Position numbers and translations under genes: made by a program
In this document: positions 1 to 7,463 of the stretch, one piece after another
Position numbering within the stretch: position 1 is the first letter of the stretch
How the letters are laid out: every line of letters starts with the position of its first letter
Notes under the pieces: model-generated
Seen by the model: the letters and a program-made list of their open reading frames with translations, nothing else
Told to the model about the DNA's origin: nothing
Database searches by the model: none
From: Stutzerimonas stutzeri
Lineage (GTDB): Bacteria > Pseudomonadota > Gammaproteobacteria > Pseudomonadales > Pseudomonadaceae
Assembly (NCBI RefSeq): GCF_002909485.1
Contig: NZ_PPXG01000003.1
Location: 372,001-436,000 of the forward strand
Direction: 5' to 3'
DNA: 64,000 nt

Positions 1-1
1 C

Positions 2-145
2 TCCGCCGAACATGGCGTCGGCATGACCAAGCGTGACTACCTCGAGTACAGCCGCTCGCCAGCGGAAATCGAGTACATGAAGGCAGTCAAAGCAGTGTTC
101 GATCCCAACGGGATCATGAATCCCGGCAAGATTTTCGCGGCCTGA
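2..145 (+). CDS. FAD-binding oxidoreductase, C-terminal end (D-2-hydroxyglutarate dehydrogenase type), partial
   Basis: Only the last 47 codons lie in the window; the gene begins upstream. The readable tail has EHGVG (a conserved C-terminal motif of the VAO/PCMH flavoprotein oxidase family) and ends in a DPNGIMNPGKIF-type motif, the usual end of GlcD, D-lactate and D-2-hydroxyglutarate dehydrogenases. The partner gene order in Pseudomonas (FAH-family gene next, YjiK genes after) matches the locus where a D-2-hydroxyglutarate dehydrogenase sits beside serA, so that enzyme is the best guess. The substrate cannot be decided from the tail alone. Confidence 0.75.
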   Translation, partial: SAEHGVGMTKRDYLEYSRSPAEIEYMKAVKAVFDPNGIMNPGKIFAA

Positions 146-173
146 ACGGCCCACGGATTACCAGGAGTCTTCG

Positions 174-839
174 ATGAGTTACCAGCACCACTACACCGAT
201 GGCACGCCGATCCATTATCCGCTGGGTAAGGTGGTCTGCATCGGCCGCAACTATGCCGAGCACGCCAAGGAACTGAACAACCCGGTGCCGACCGAGCCGC
301 TGCTGTTCATCAAGGCCGGCAGCTGCAGCGTGCCGCTGGACGACGGGTTCAGCATTCCGAGCGATCGCGGTGCCGTGCATTACGAGGCGGAAATCGCCGT
401 GCTGATCGGCAAGCCGCTGTCGCGCAAGCCGAACGAGGAAGAGGTGCGCGACGCCATCTCCGGCTTCGCCCCGGCGCTCGACCTGACCCTGCGTGACGTG
501 CAGGCGAAGCTGAAGGAAAAGGGCCACCCGTGGGAGATCGCCAAGAGCTTTGATGGCGCCTGCGTGCTGGCGCCGTTCGTCCCGGGCGATTCGGTGGAGG
601 ATCTGGGCGACATCGGTATTCGCCTGTCGATCAACGGCGAAGTGCGCCAGGACGGCAACAGCAGCCAGATGCTCAATGCCATCCTGCCGCTGCTACAGCA
701 CATCGCCGGCCACTTCAGCCTGCAACCGGGCGATGTGGTGCTGACCGGCACCCCGGCCGGCGTCGGCCCGCTCAATCAGGGCGACCAGTTGGTGCTGGAG
801 CTGGTCGGTCTGTCGCGTTTCGAGAGCCGCGTGCTCTGA
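174..839 (+). CDS. Fumarylacetoacetate hydrolase (FAH) family protein
   Basis: This 221-residue protein is the length of a single-domain FAH/YcgM-type hydrolase, decarboxylase or acylpyruvase. The family signature GRNYAEH is at residues 24-30. The acidic metal ligands of the HYEAEIAVL motif (E71, E73) are present, as is KSFDG near residue 124 and TGTPAGVG near the C-terminus. The ATG at 174 follows an AGGAG ribosome site and lies 28 bp after the upstream oxidase stop, so the two are probably co-transcribed. These enzymes cleave or decarboxylate beta-keto acids using a divalent metal. The true substrate is not known from sequence. Confidence 0.9.
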   Translation: MSYQHHYTDGTPIHYPLGKVVCIGRNYAEHAKELNNPVPTEPLLFIKAGSCSVPLDDGFSIPSDRGAVHYEAEIAVLIGKPLSRKPNEEEVRDAISGFAPALDLTLRDVQAKLKEKGHPWEIAKSFDGACVLAPFVPGDSVEDLGDIGIRLSINGEVRQDGNSSQMLNAILPLLQHIAGHFSLQPGDVVLTGTPAGVGPLNQGDQLVLELVGLSRFESRVL

Positions 840-849
840 CCCCCCCCCC
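840..849. repeat. Poly-C tract (10 C) right after a stop codon
   Basis: Ten consecutive C residues follow directly on the TGA stop of the FAH-family gene and run into the terminator hairpin. Such a tract is prone to polymerase slippage, and also to sequencing error. It lies outside the coding frame, so a length change would not alter the protein. Confidence 0.9.
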
Positions 850-887
850 ACGCGGCGGGCACACCCGCCGCGTTTGCCGCTTTTTTT
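850..887 (+). terminator. Intrinsic terminator after the FAH-family gene
   Basis: A perfect 10-bp GC-rich stem (850-859 with 864-873) has a CACA loop and is followed, after a short spacer, by a run of seven T (881-887). It closes the FAH-family transcription unit before the yjiK-like genes. Confidence 0.85.
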
Positions 888-940
888 GCAATTCGCTCTC
901 GTGATGTAATCCGGCACCTTCCCGCTGGAACGCTTTCTTC

Positions 941-1843
941 ATGCCCGTCCGTTATTCCCGTTGGCGCCTGATCGTCGCCGCCGTTCTATTGCTTTTGTTC
1001 GTAGCGCTGCTCGTCACCGGGCGCCTGCTGCATTGGGACGATCAGTTGCGACTGTATTGGGAAGAACGCTCGGTCACCGCCGACCAGCGTGCCGCTGGTA
1101 TCTGGCTACCAGATTACGAGCTGGTCCTTGAAACGACGTTGGCCGGTCTGGAGAAGGATGAGACCTCCGGGCTCACCTGGAATCCGCTGACCGGCACGCT
1201 GTTTACCGTCACCGGCAAGCATCCACAACTGATCGAGTTCACCCCGGCCGGCGTCGTGCTGCGGCGTATAGCACTCACCGGTTTTTCCGATCCGGAAGCG
1301 GTGGAAGCGTTGGGCGATGGCCGGCTGGCGATCGTCGACGAGCGGCGTCGACTGGTCGCAGTGTTCTTCCTGGAGCCGGACGTAGAGAGCCTCGATCTGG
1401 ATGACCTGGCCAGCTACGACCTCGGCTTCGCCGAAGCGGGCAACAAGGGCTTCGAAGGCCTGGCCTGGAATCCGCATACGCAGCGTCTGCTACTGGCCAA
1501 GGAGCGTGATCCGCAGGGGCTTTTCGAACTGCCATTCCCAGGTGAGGACGGCGCAGTCGGGGCGCTTCAGGCGCTGCCAAACCAACCTCTGATAGTTCGT
1601 GATCTGTCCTCGGTGACGATCGACCCGCAGAGCGGTCATACGCTGCTGCTCTCCGACGAGTCGCGGTTGCTGGTTGAACTCGACCTGCAGGGTCAGCCAC
1701 GCAGCTTCATCGCGCTCTTCGGCGGTCTCCACGGTTTGGTACAGGGCATCAAGCAGGCCGAGGGCGTTGCGATGGATGGTGAGGGCAATATCTACGTGGT
1801 CGGCGAACCCAACCGTTTCTACGTATTTAGCCGCAAGCGCTGA
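941..1843 (+). CDS. YjiK-like (SdiA-regulated domain) membrane-anchored protein, copy 1
   Basis: This 300-residue protein has one N-terminal membrane segment (about residues 9-27) and then a periplasmic beta-propeller-like region. Motifs of the SdiA-regulated/YjiK family are visible: NKGFEGLAW, LSDESRLLVELD and QAEGVAMD with a terminal GEPNRFYVF. The family has no established biochemical role. It sits in tandem with a close paralog at 1921-2817, and both copies share the same motif order. The chosen ATG gives a good membrane anchor, but its ribosome site is weak. Confidence 0.85.
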   Translation: MPVRYSRWRLIVAAVLLLLFVALLVTGRLLHWDDQLRLYWEERSVTADQRAAGIWLPDYELVLETTLAGLEKDETSGLTWNPLTGTLFTVTGKHPQLIEFTPAGVVLRRIALTGFSDPEAVEALGDGRLAIVDERRRLVAVFFLEPDVESLDLDDLASYDLGFAEAGNKGFEGLAWNPHTQRLLLAKERDPQGLFELPFPGEDGAVGALQALPNQPLIVRDLSSVTIDPQSGHTLLLSDESRLLVELDLQGQPRSFIALFGGLHGLVQGIKQAEGVAMDGEGNIYVVGEPNRFYVFSRKR

Positions 1844-1920
1844 CGTATGGCCCGCCGTTAAGCTTCATGTAAGCCGAACTGAGCAAAATTTCGGTCTCCA
1901 GTAGAAGAAAGTGAGCTTTC

Positions 1921-2817
1921 ATGCGTGCGTTGAAATATTTCCTGGCTGCGCTGCTGGGCGTGGCTTTGCTGTTGGCGGTTGCCGCTGGTGTTCATTATCG
2001 CCTGTTCGAGCGCGGCTGGTTTCATCTCAATCAGTGGCAGAACGGCGAGCAGGCGCAGGAAGCCTCGTTGTGGCTACCCGATTACCAGGCGACGATCCAG
2101 GGCAAGGTCGTCAGCGGTATCAGTGATGATCTCTCGGCGCTGACCTTCGATCCGGACCGCAACAGCCTGATCGCCGTCACCAATGGGAAACCGCATTGGC
2201 TGGAGCTCAGCCTGGAAGGCGATCTGTTGCGGGCAATCCCTCTGGTCGGCTTCGGTGACCCGGAGGCCATCGAGTACATTTCCAAGGGCGTCTACGTAAT
2301 CAGCGACGAGCGCCGGCAGCGGCTGTTGCGTGTCGAAGTCAACGAGCAGACCACGGTGATCGAAGCGGCGCAGGCGCAGCAGCTCTCACTGGGCATCGAC
2401 CTGAACGGCAACAAGGGCTTCGAGGGGTTGGCGTACGACCCGGCGGGCAAGCGCCTGTTCGTTGCCAAGGAGCGCAACCCGGTTCGTATCTACGAGATTT
2501 CCGGCTTCCCCTACACCGAGCCGACGCCATCGGTGCATATCAATGAGCATCAGGCACGGCTATTCGTGCGTGACTTGTCCAGCCTGCAATTCGATGAGCA
2601 GACCGGGCATCTGCTGGCGCTGTCCGACGAGTCGCGGCTGGTGGTGGAGCTGGATAGCAACGGGCAGCCGCTCAGCAGTCTGTCATTGAGCGCCGGCAAG
2701 CACGGGCTGGAGCGCAACGTGCCACAGGCGGAGGGGATTGCGATGGGGCCGGACGGTACGCTGTATCTGGTTAGCGAGCCAAACCTGTTCTACGTGTTTA
2801 GCAAGCAGGACAGGTGA
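1921..2817 (+). CDS. YjiK-like (SdiA-regulated domain) membrane-anchored protein, copy 2
   Basis: This 298-residue paralog of the preceding gene also has an N-terminal membrane segment (about residues 6-24) and a propeller-like body. It keeps NKGFEGLAYDP, LSDESRLVVELD and QAEGIAMGPDG, and ends in EPNLFYVFSK. The 77-bp gap contains no convincing terminator, so the two may form one transcript. Divergence between the copies is clear by eye in the first 60 and the central residues, so this is an old duplication. Function is unknown. Confidence 0.85.
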   Translation: MRALKYFLAALLGVALLLAVAAGVHYRLFERGWFHLNQWQNGEQAQEASLWLPDYQATIQGKVVSGISDDLSALTFDPDRNSLIAVTNGKPHWLELSLEGDLLRAIPLVGFGDPEAIEYISKGVYVISDERRQRLLRVEVNEQTTVIEAAQAQQLSLGIDLNGNKGFEGLAYDPAGKRLFVAKERNPVRIYEISGFPYTEPTPSVHINEHQARLFVRDLSSLQFDEQTGHLLALSDESRLVVELDSNGQPLSSLSLSAGKHGLERNVPQAEGIAMGPDGTLYLVSEPNLFYVFSKQDR

Positions 2818-2848
2818 CCGGACGCCACGCTCGATCACCTGGCCTGAA

Positions 2849-2866
2849 CAGCCGCTCAGGCGGCTG
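2849..2866. terminator. Hairpin between convergent yjiK-like and yegP-like genes
   Basis: A 7-bp GC-rich stem (CAGCCGC / GCGGCTG) with a TCAG loop overlaps the stop codon of the minus-strand yegP-like gene and lies 31 bp after the plus-strand stop. The T-tract is poor, so a role as a bidirectional terminator is inferred only from position. Confidence 0.5.
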
Positions 2867-3203
2867 ACGAAGCACTTTCATCCTGCAGGGCGGCAGCGGG
2901 CGCATGACGTCGAACCGAGTCGCAACCCTGCTCGGCGCTGTGCAGGCTGGCGTACATCTGGCTCTGGCCGACGATCTGGCCATTGGTGGCCTTGAGCACG
3001 AAGTAATGCTTGCCGTTGCTCGACTCCTTGACCTCGAAAGCGCCTTCACGCACTGCATTCTTGCGTACCGAGTCGATGCCGTTCAGCGCCGAGGCATGGG
3101 CCTTGTATTGCTCGCTGGACAGCACAACCTGGCCGTTACTAGCCACCAGGTTGAAATGGTACTGGCCGTTGCTGGCTCGCTTCAGCTGGAATTTGCCGGA
3201 CAT
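2856..3203 (-). CDS. YegP-like DUF1508 protein
   Basis: This 115-residue protein is built of two DUF1508 repeats of about 50 residues. Each starts with a FQLKRASNGQYHF-like or FEVKESSNGKHYF-like strand and has an ASNGQ/ATNGQ turn, followed by a helix with the ID/CDSVR motif. The start at 3203 is chosen because a strong AGGAGG ribosome site lies seven bases upstream; an upstream in-frame ATG at 3242 would put a hairpin inside the gene. YegP-family proteins are small soluble proteins of unknown function. The gene follows rpiA on the same strand. Confidence 0.85.
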   Translation of the reverse strand: MSGKFQLKRASNGQYHFNLVASNGQVVLSSEQYKAHASALNGIDSVRKNAVREGAFEVKESSNGKHYFVLKATNGQIVGQSQMYASLHSAEQGCDSVRRHAPAAALQDESASSAA

Positions 3204-3218
3204 GGCAACACCTCCTGT

Positions 3219-3250
3219 GATGAGCCGTGTCGGACGCGACACGGCTCATC
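3219..3250 (-). promoter_or_regulatory. Strong hairpin in the leader of the yegP-like gene
   Basis: A perfect 13-bp inverted repeat (3219-3231 with 3238-3250) has a six-base loop. On the minus strand it ends at the ribosome binding site of the yegP-like gene and begins about 40 bp after the rpiA stop. There is no T-tract. It may terminate rpiA, separate the two genes by processing, or control translation. Confidence 0.6.
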
Positions 3251-3289
3251 CAAGCGTAGCTGCCAGCCGCGCAGGGCGCCTTCGCGTTT

Positions 3290-3961
3290 TTAGCGCTTGA
3301 GCGTCTGCACGCCGCTTTCGGTGCCAAGCAGCAACACGTCGGCCGGGCGCGCGGCAAACAAGCCGTTGGTGACTACGCCGACGATGTTGTTGATCTTTTC
3401 TTCCAGCTCAGGCGCGAAGCCGATCATCAGGTTGTGCACATCGAGGATGACGTTGCCGTTGTCGGTCACCACGCCGTCGCGGTAAACCGGGTCGCCGCCA
3501 AGCTTCACCAATTCACGCGCCACATAGCTGCGTGCCATCGGAATCACTTCCACGGGTAGCGGAAAGACGCCCAGTTGCTCGACCAGCTTGCTGCCATCGG
3601 CGATGCAGATGAAGGTCTGGGCCACCGCCGCAACGATCTTCTCGCGGGTCAGGGCTGCGCCACCGCCCTTGATCAGCTCGAGATGCTTGTTGGCTTCGTC
3701 CGCACCGTCGACGTAGAACTCCAGATCGTGGACCGAGTTCAGGTCGTAAACCGGAATTCCATGCTGCTTCAGACGCTCGGCTGTGGCTTCGGAGCTGGCT
3801 ACGGCGCCATCGAAGAAGCCTTTGTGCTTGGCCAGCAGGTCGATGAAGAAGTTGGCGGTTGAGCCGGTGCCCACGCCAACGATGCTGCGATCGGTGAGCT
3901 GGGGGACGATATGGTCGACGGCGGCCTGGGCGACGGCCTGCTTGAGCTGATCCTGGGTCAT
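3290..3961 (-). CDS. rpiA: Ribose-5-phosphate isomerase A
   Basis: This enzyme interconverts ribose-5-phosphate and ribulose-5-phosphate in the non-oxidative pentose phosphate pathway. The 223-residue length is that of Pseudomonas RpiA. Motifs are [11 protein letters not shown] (29-39), DGADEAN (85-91; catalytic Asp equivalents D85 and D88), and [11 protein letters not shown] with K98 and E107 in the positions of the E. coli active site. The start at 3961 (MTQDQLK) is taken over an upstream ATG at 4102 because homologs begin here. It is divergent from ilvA, with about 160 bp between the starts. Confidence 0.97.
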   Translation of the reverse strand: MTQDQLKQAVAQAAVDHIVPQLTDRSIVGVGTGSTANFFIDLLAKHKGFFDGAVASSEATAERLKQHGIPVYDLNSVHDLEFYVDGADEANKHLELIKGGGAALTREKIVAAVAQTFICIADGSKLVEQLGVFPLPVEVIPMARSYVARELVKLGGDPVYRDGVVTDNGNVILDVHNLMIGFAPELEEKINNIVGVVTNGLFAARPADVLLLGTESGVQTLKR

Positions 3962-4122
3962 GGGGTATCCGGGCGGAAAGACGGGAGGCGGATTATAGCC
4001 CTCTGCCCGCGGCGGGTCTTGTTCGTACCCGCCCGCAATGGCTCGCGGATTGCCGGTGGTCGCCGGGGGCGTCGCAGGGGTAGACTCGTCGCTCCCTCGC
4101 AACGCCCGCCAAGACAGCCAGA

Positions 4123-5637
4123 ATGCTCGAACATTACGTCAAGAAGATCCTCACCTCCCGCGTCTACGACGTCGCCATCGAAACTCCGCTGCAGCCCGCT
4201 CGCCAGCTTTCCGAGCGAATCGGCAATCAGATTCTGCTCAAGCGCGAGGATCTGCAGCCGGTGTTTTCGTTCAAGGTCCGTGGGGCCTACAACAAGCTGG
4301 CGCAGCTGTCGGCCGACGAGCTGGCGCGCGGCGTGGTAACCGCTTCGGCCGGTAATCACGCCCAGGGCGTGGCACTGGCGGCCAAGCAGCTGGGAATCAA
4401 GGCGACCATCGTCATGCCGCGCACCACGCCGGAGCTCAAAGTGCAGGGCGTACGCGCCCGAGGCGGCAAGGTGGTGCTGCATGGCGATGCCTTTCCCGAG
4501 GCGCTGGCCTATTCGCTGAAGCTGGTCGAAGAGAAGGGCTACGTCTATATCCACCCTTACGATGACCCCGACGTGATCGCCGGGCAGGGCACCGTGGCGA
4601 TGGAGATTCTCCGTCAGCATCAGGGGCCAATCGACGCGATTTTCGTGCCGGTAGGTGGTGGTGGTCTGGTGGCTGGCATTGCCGCCTATGTGAAGTATCT
4701 CTATCCGCAGACCAAGGTGATCGGCGTCGAGCCGGACGACTCTAACTGCCTGCAGGCGGCCATGGCGGCCGGCGAACGCGTGGTGCTCGAGCAGGTCGGC
4801 CTGTTCGCCGACGGCGTGGCGGTGGCTCAGATCGGCAAGCACACCTTTGATCTGTGCAAGGATCATGTCGACGAAGTGATCACCGTCAGCACCGACGAGA
4901 TCTGTGCGGCGATCAAGGACATCTACGACGATACCCGCTCGATCACCGAACCGGCCGGCGCGCTAGCCGTGGCCGGGATCAAGAAGTACGTCGAGCGCGA
5001 CGGTGTAAGCGGCCAAGTGCTGGTAGGCATCGATTCCGGCGCCAACGTCAATTTCGATCGCCTGCGCCATGTCGCCGAGCGCGCCGAGCTGGGCGAGAAG
5101 CGCGAGGCGATCATCGCGGTCACCATTCCCGAGCAGCCAGGCAGCTTCAAGGCCTTCTGCGAAGCCATCGGCAAGCGCCAGATCACTGAGTTCAACTACC
5201 GCTATCACACCGACCGTGAGGCACACATCTTCGTCGGCGTGCAAACGCACCCGGAGAACGATCCGCGCGCGGCGCTGGTCCAGGGGCTGCGCGACAAGGG
5301 CTTTCCGGTGCTCGATCTGACCGACAACGAATTGGCGAAATTGCACACGCGGCACATGGTCGGCGGGCATGCGGTTGGGGTCAGTAACGAGATGGTGCTG
5401 CGCTTCGAGTTTCCCGAACGCCCCGGCGCGCTATTCAACTTTCTCAACAAGTTGGGCGGGCGCTGGAACATATCCATGTTTCACTACCGCAACCACGGTG
5501 CGGCTGACGGCCGTGTAGTGGCGGGCCTGCAGGTGCCCGCCGATGAGCGCCATCTGGTTCCGGCAGCGCTGGAGAAGATCGGCTACCGATACTGGGATGA
5601 GAGTGATAACCCGGCCTACAAGTTGTTTCTCGGTTAG
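4123..5637 (+). CDS. ilvA: Threonine ammonia-lyase, biosynthetic (threonine dehydratase)
   Basis: It converts threonine to 2-oxobutanoate, the first step of isoleucine synthesis. The 504-residue length is that of the two-part biosynthetic enzyme. The PLP lysine is K51 in [11 protein letters not shown] glycine-rich phosphate loop ([11 protein letters not shown]) lies near residue 185, and a C-terminal pair of ACT-like regulatory domains starts near residue 330 ([14 protein letters not shown], then [14 protein letters not shown]). The paired regulatory domains fit feedback inhibition by isoleucine. A small membrane-protein gene follows 22 bp downstream. Confidence 0.97.
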   Translation: MLEHYVKKILTSRVYDVAIETPLQPARQLSERIGNQILLKREDLQPVFSFKVRGAYNKLAQLSADELARGVVTASAGNHAQGVALAAKQLGIKATIVMPRTTPELKVQGVRARGGKVVLHGDAFPEALAYSLKLVEEKGYVYIHPYDDPDVIAGQGTVAMEILRQHQGPIDAIFVPVGGGGLVAGIAAYVKYLYPQTKVIGVEPDDSNCLQAAMAAGERVVLEQVGLFADGVAVAQIGKHTFDLCKDHVDEVITVSTDEICAAIKDIYDDTRSITEPAGALAVAGIKKYVERDGVSGQVLVGIDSGANVNFDRLRHVAERAELGEKREAIIAVTIPEQPGSFKAFCEAIGKRQITEFNYRYHTDREAHIFVGVQTHPENDPRAALVQGLRDKGFPVLDLTDNELAKLHTRHMVGGHAVGVSNEMVLRFEFPERPGALFNFLNKLGGRWNISMFHYRNHGAADGRVVAGLQVPADERHLVPAALEKIGYRYWDESDNPAYKLFLG

Positions 5638-5659
5638 GCGAGCAATAAGAGGAAAGCGA

Positions 5660-6088
5660 ATGGAACATTATTTGACGATCAGAATCGTCCATGGCGTGAC
5701 TGCAGTGCTGTTGCTGTTGGGCGTGATCGTGCACCTGTTCATGCTGTGGAAGGCCGGTCGCGGTGGCGACCAGGCAGTGCTGCAACGCAAACTGCAGCGT
5801 ACCCGCAACTTGTCGCTGCCGCTGCTCGCGGTGATTGGCCTTTCCCTGCCGCTGACCGGTTGGTGGTTGGTGCACCTGGCCGGCTGGCCGCTGGGGCAGT
5901 TCTGGCTGCTGGGCAGCTCCCTGCTGTTCCTCGCGCTAATCCCGCTGGTCCCGCTGCTGGCGGGGCGTCTAACTGCCTGGCAGACGCCGGGTAACGCCAT
6001 GGCGGCTCGAACTGCCGGTATCTACGGTGTGCTGGTGTTGATCGTGCTGATCGCAATCACTGCCCTGATGGGCGCCAAGCCTGTCTGA
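5660..6088 (+). CDS. Small four-helix membrane protein (DUF2269-like)
   Basis: This 142-residue protein has four predicted membrane helices: about residues 9-30, 52-72, 78-100 and 118-137. The first helix contains a histidine pattern (IRIVHG...VIVHLF) resembling DUF2269/CopD-like integral membrane proteins, but the family call is only by appearance. The start at 5660 follows a GAGGAAAG ribosome site and is preferred over longer frames that run back into ilvA. It is probably co-transcribed with ilvA. Function unknown. Confidence 0.7.
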   Translation: MEHYLTIRIVHGVTAVLLLLGVIVHLFMLWKAGRGGDQAVLQRKLQRTRNLSLPLLAVIGLSLPLTGWWLVHLAGWPLGQFWLLGSSLLFLALIPLVPLLAGRLTAWQTPGNAMAARTAGIYGVLVLIVLIAITALMGAKPV

Positions 6089-6123
6089 GGCTTAGCAACC
6101 CTCACATCTACGCTGCGCCGGTA

Positions 6124-6777
6124 TCAGCGCAGCGAGATGATCTGCCAGCCACGCTCGGTGGCGATCTCGCGCAGGATCGGATCCGGGTCCACTGCCACCG
6201 GATGAGTTACCCGTTGCAGCAGCGGCAGGTCGTTGCGCGAGTCGCTGTAGAAATAGCTGCCTTCCAGGGTCTGCTCGGTTTCCGCGAGCCAGCGCTCGAT
6301 GCGCTGCACCTTGCCTTCCTGGAAGCAGGGAATGTCGGTCAAACGGCCGGTGTAGCGGCCGTCGCGCATCTCGCATTCGGTTGCCAGCAGAGTGTCGACA
6401 CCCAGGCGCGCGGCAATCGGGCCGGTGATGAAGCGGTTGGTGGCTGTGATGATGACCACCTTGTCGCCCGCTTCAAGATGCTGTCGCAGCAGTGCCTCGC
6501 CCTTGCTCAATACGATGGGTTCGATGTGCTCGCGCATGAACTCGTCGTGCCACTCCTGCAGTTGCGACATTTCGCTGCGGCCGAGCAGTTCCTGGCAGAA
6601 GTTCTGGTAAGCATGCACGTCAAGGTTCCCGGCCAGGTAATCCTGATAGAAGGCATCGTTCCGGGCCTTGTAGTGGGTCGCATCGACTAGGCCGCGCTGG
6701 CAGAGGTATTCACCCCAGGCGTGGTCGCTGTCACCGGCCAGCAGGGTGTTGTCGAGATCGAATAGAGCCAGGCGCAC
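6124..6777 (-). CDS. HAD-superfamily IB phosphatase (SerB-like)
   Basis: This 217-residue protein has the HAD motif I DLDNT (nucleophile D7 and D9), the motif II threonine in VIITATNRF, and a motif [11 protein letters not shown]. This is the HAD-IB layout of phosphoserine phosphatase and of phosphoglycolate- or histidinol-phosphate-type enzymes. In Pseudomonas a gene of this kind is found next to rppH. Its natural substrate is not shown by the sequence. It is divergent from rppH with about 180 bp between starts. Confidence 0.88.
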   Translation of the reverse strand: MRLALFDLDNTLLAGDSDHAWGEYLCQRGLVDATHYKARNDAFYQDYLAGNLDVHAYQNFCQELLGRSEMSQLQEWHDEFMREHIEPIVLSKGEALLRQHLEAGDKVVIITATNRFITGPIAARLGVDTLLATECEMRDGRYTGRLTDIPCFQEGKVQRIERWLAETEQTLEGSYFYSDSRNDLPLLQRVTHPVAVDPDPILREIATERGWQIISLR

Positions 6778-6960
6778 GGATGATTTCCTCGGGGATGGTC
6801 AGGGCAGGGCCAAGCATAACGTCTAGACCCGCTCGGGGGCAGTCTCCAGCGGAGTCGTCCGCCGTTCGCCAGCACTTGCCGAATGGCGGCTTTCCGCGCT
6901 TTCGGCTTATTGCGGTTTTGTGGAACAATGCCGCGACATGCGTCTGCGAGGTTGTATGCC

Positions 6961-7440
6961 GTGATCGATTCCGATGGTTTTCGCCCGAATGTCGGCATCA
7001 TCCTGACCAACGATGTCGGTCAGGTGCTGTGGGCTAGGCGGATCAATCAGGATGCCTGGCAGTTTCCGCAAGGCGGGATTAATACCCGTGAAACACCGGA
7101 AGATGCCCTGTTTCGCGAACTCAACGAAGAGATTGGCCTGGAAGAGCAGGATGTGAAGATCCTCGCCTGCACCCGTGGCTGGTTGCGCTATCGTCTGCCG
7201 CAACGCCTGGTACGTACTCACAGCCAACCGCTGTGCATTGGACAGAAGCAAAAGTGGTTTCTGCTGCGCCTTACAAGCGCCGAAGAGCGTGTGCGAATGG
7301 ATCTGACCGGCAAGCCAGAGTTCGATGGCTGGCGCTGGGTCAGCTACTGGTATCCGCTGGGCCAGGTGGTCACCTTCAAGCGCGAGGTCTATCGTCGCGC
7401 ACTTAAAGAACTCGCTCCGCGCCTTCCGGTGCGGGACTGA
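6961..7440 (+). CDS. rppH: RNA pyrophosphohydrolase (Nudix)
   Basis: RppH removes pyrophosphate from the 5' end of triphosphorylated mRNA, which starts RNase E-dependent decay. The complete Nudix box GX5EX7REUXEEXGU spans residues 38-60. The start is a GTG at 6961, chosen because homologs begin (M)[11 protein letters not shown]; the ATG at 6883 would add 26 residues foreign to the family. The 159-residue length fits. ptsP begins 23 bp downstream, the standard rppH-ptsP pair. Confidence 0.96.
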   Translation: MIDSDGFRPNVGIILTNDVGQVLWARRINQDAWQFPQGGINTRETPEDALFRELNEEIGLEEQDVKILACTRGWLRYRLPQRLVRTHSQPLCIGQKQKWFLLRLTSAEERVRMDLTGKPEFDGWRWVSYWYPLGQVVTFKREVYRRALKELAPRLPVRD

Positions 7441-7463
7441 GATCGGGGAGAAAGCCTCTGAGC

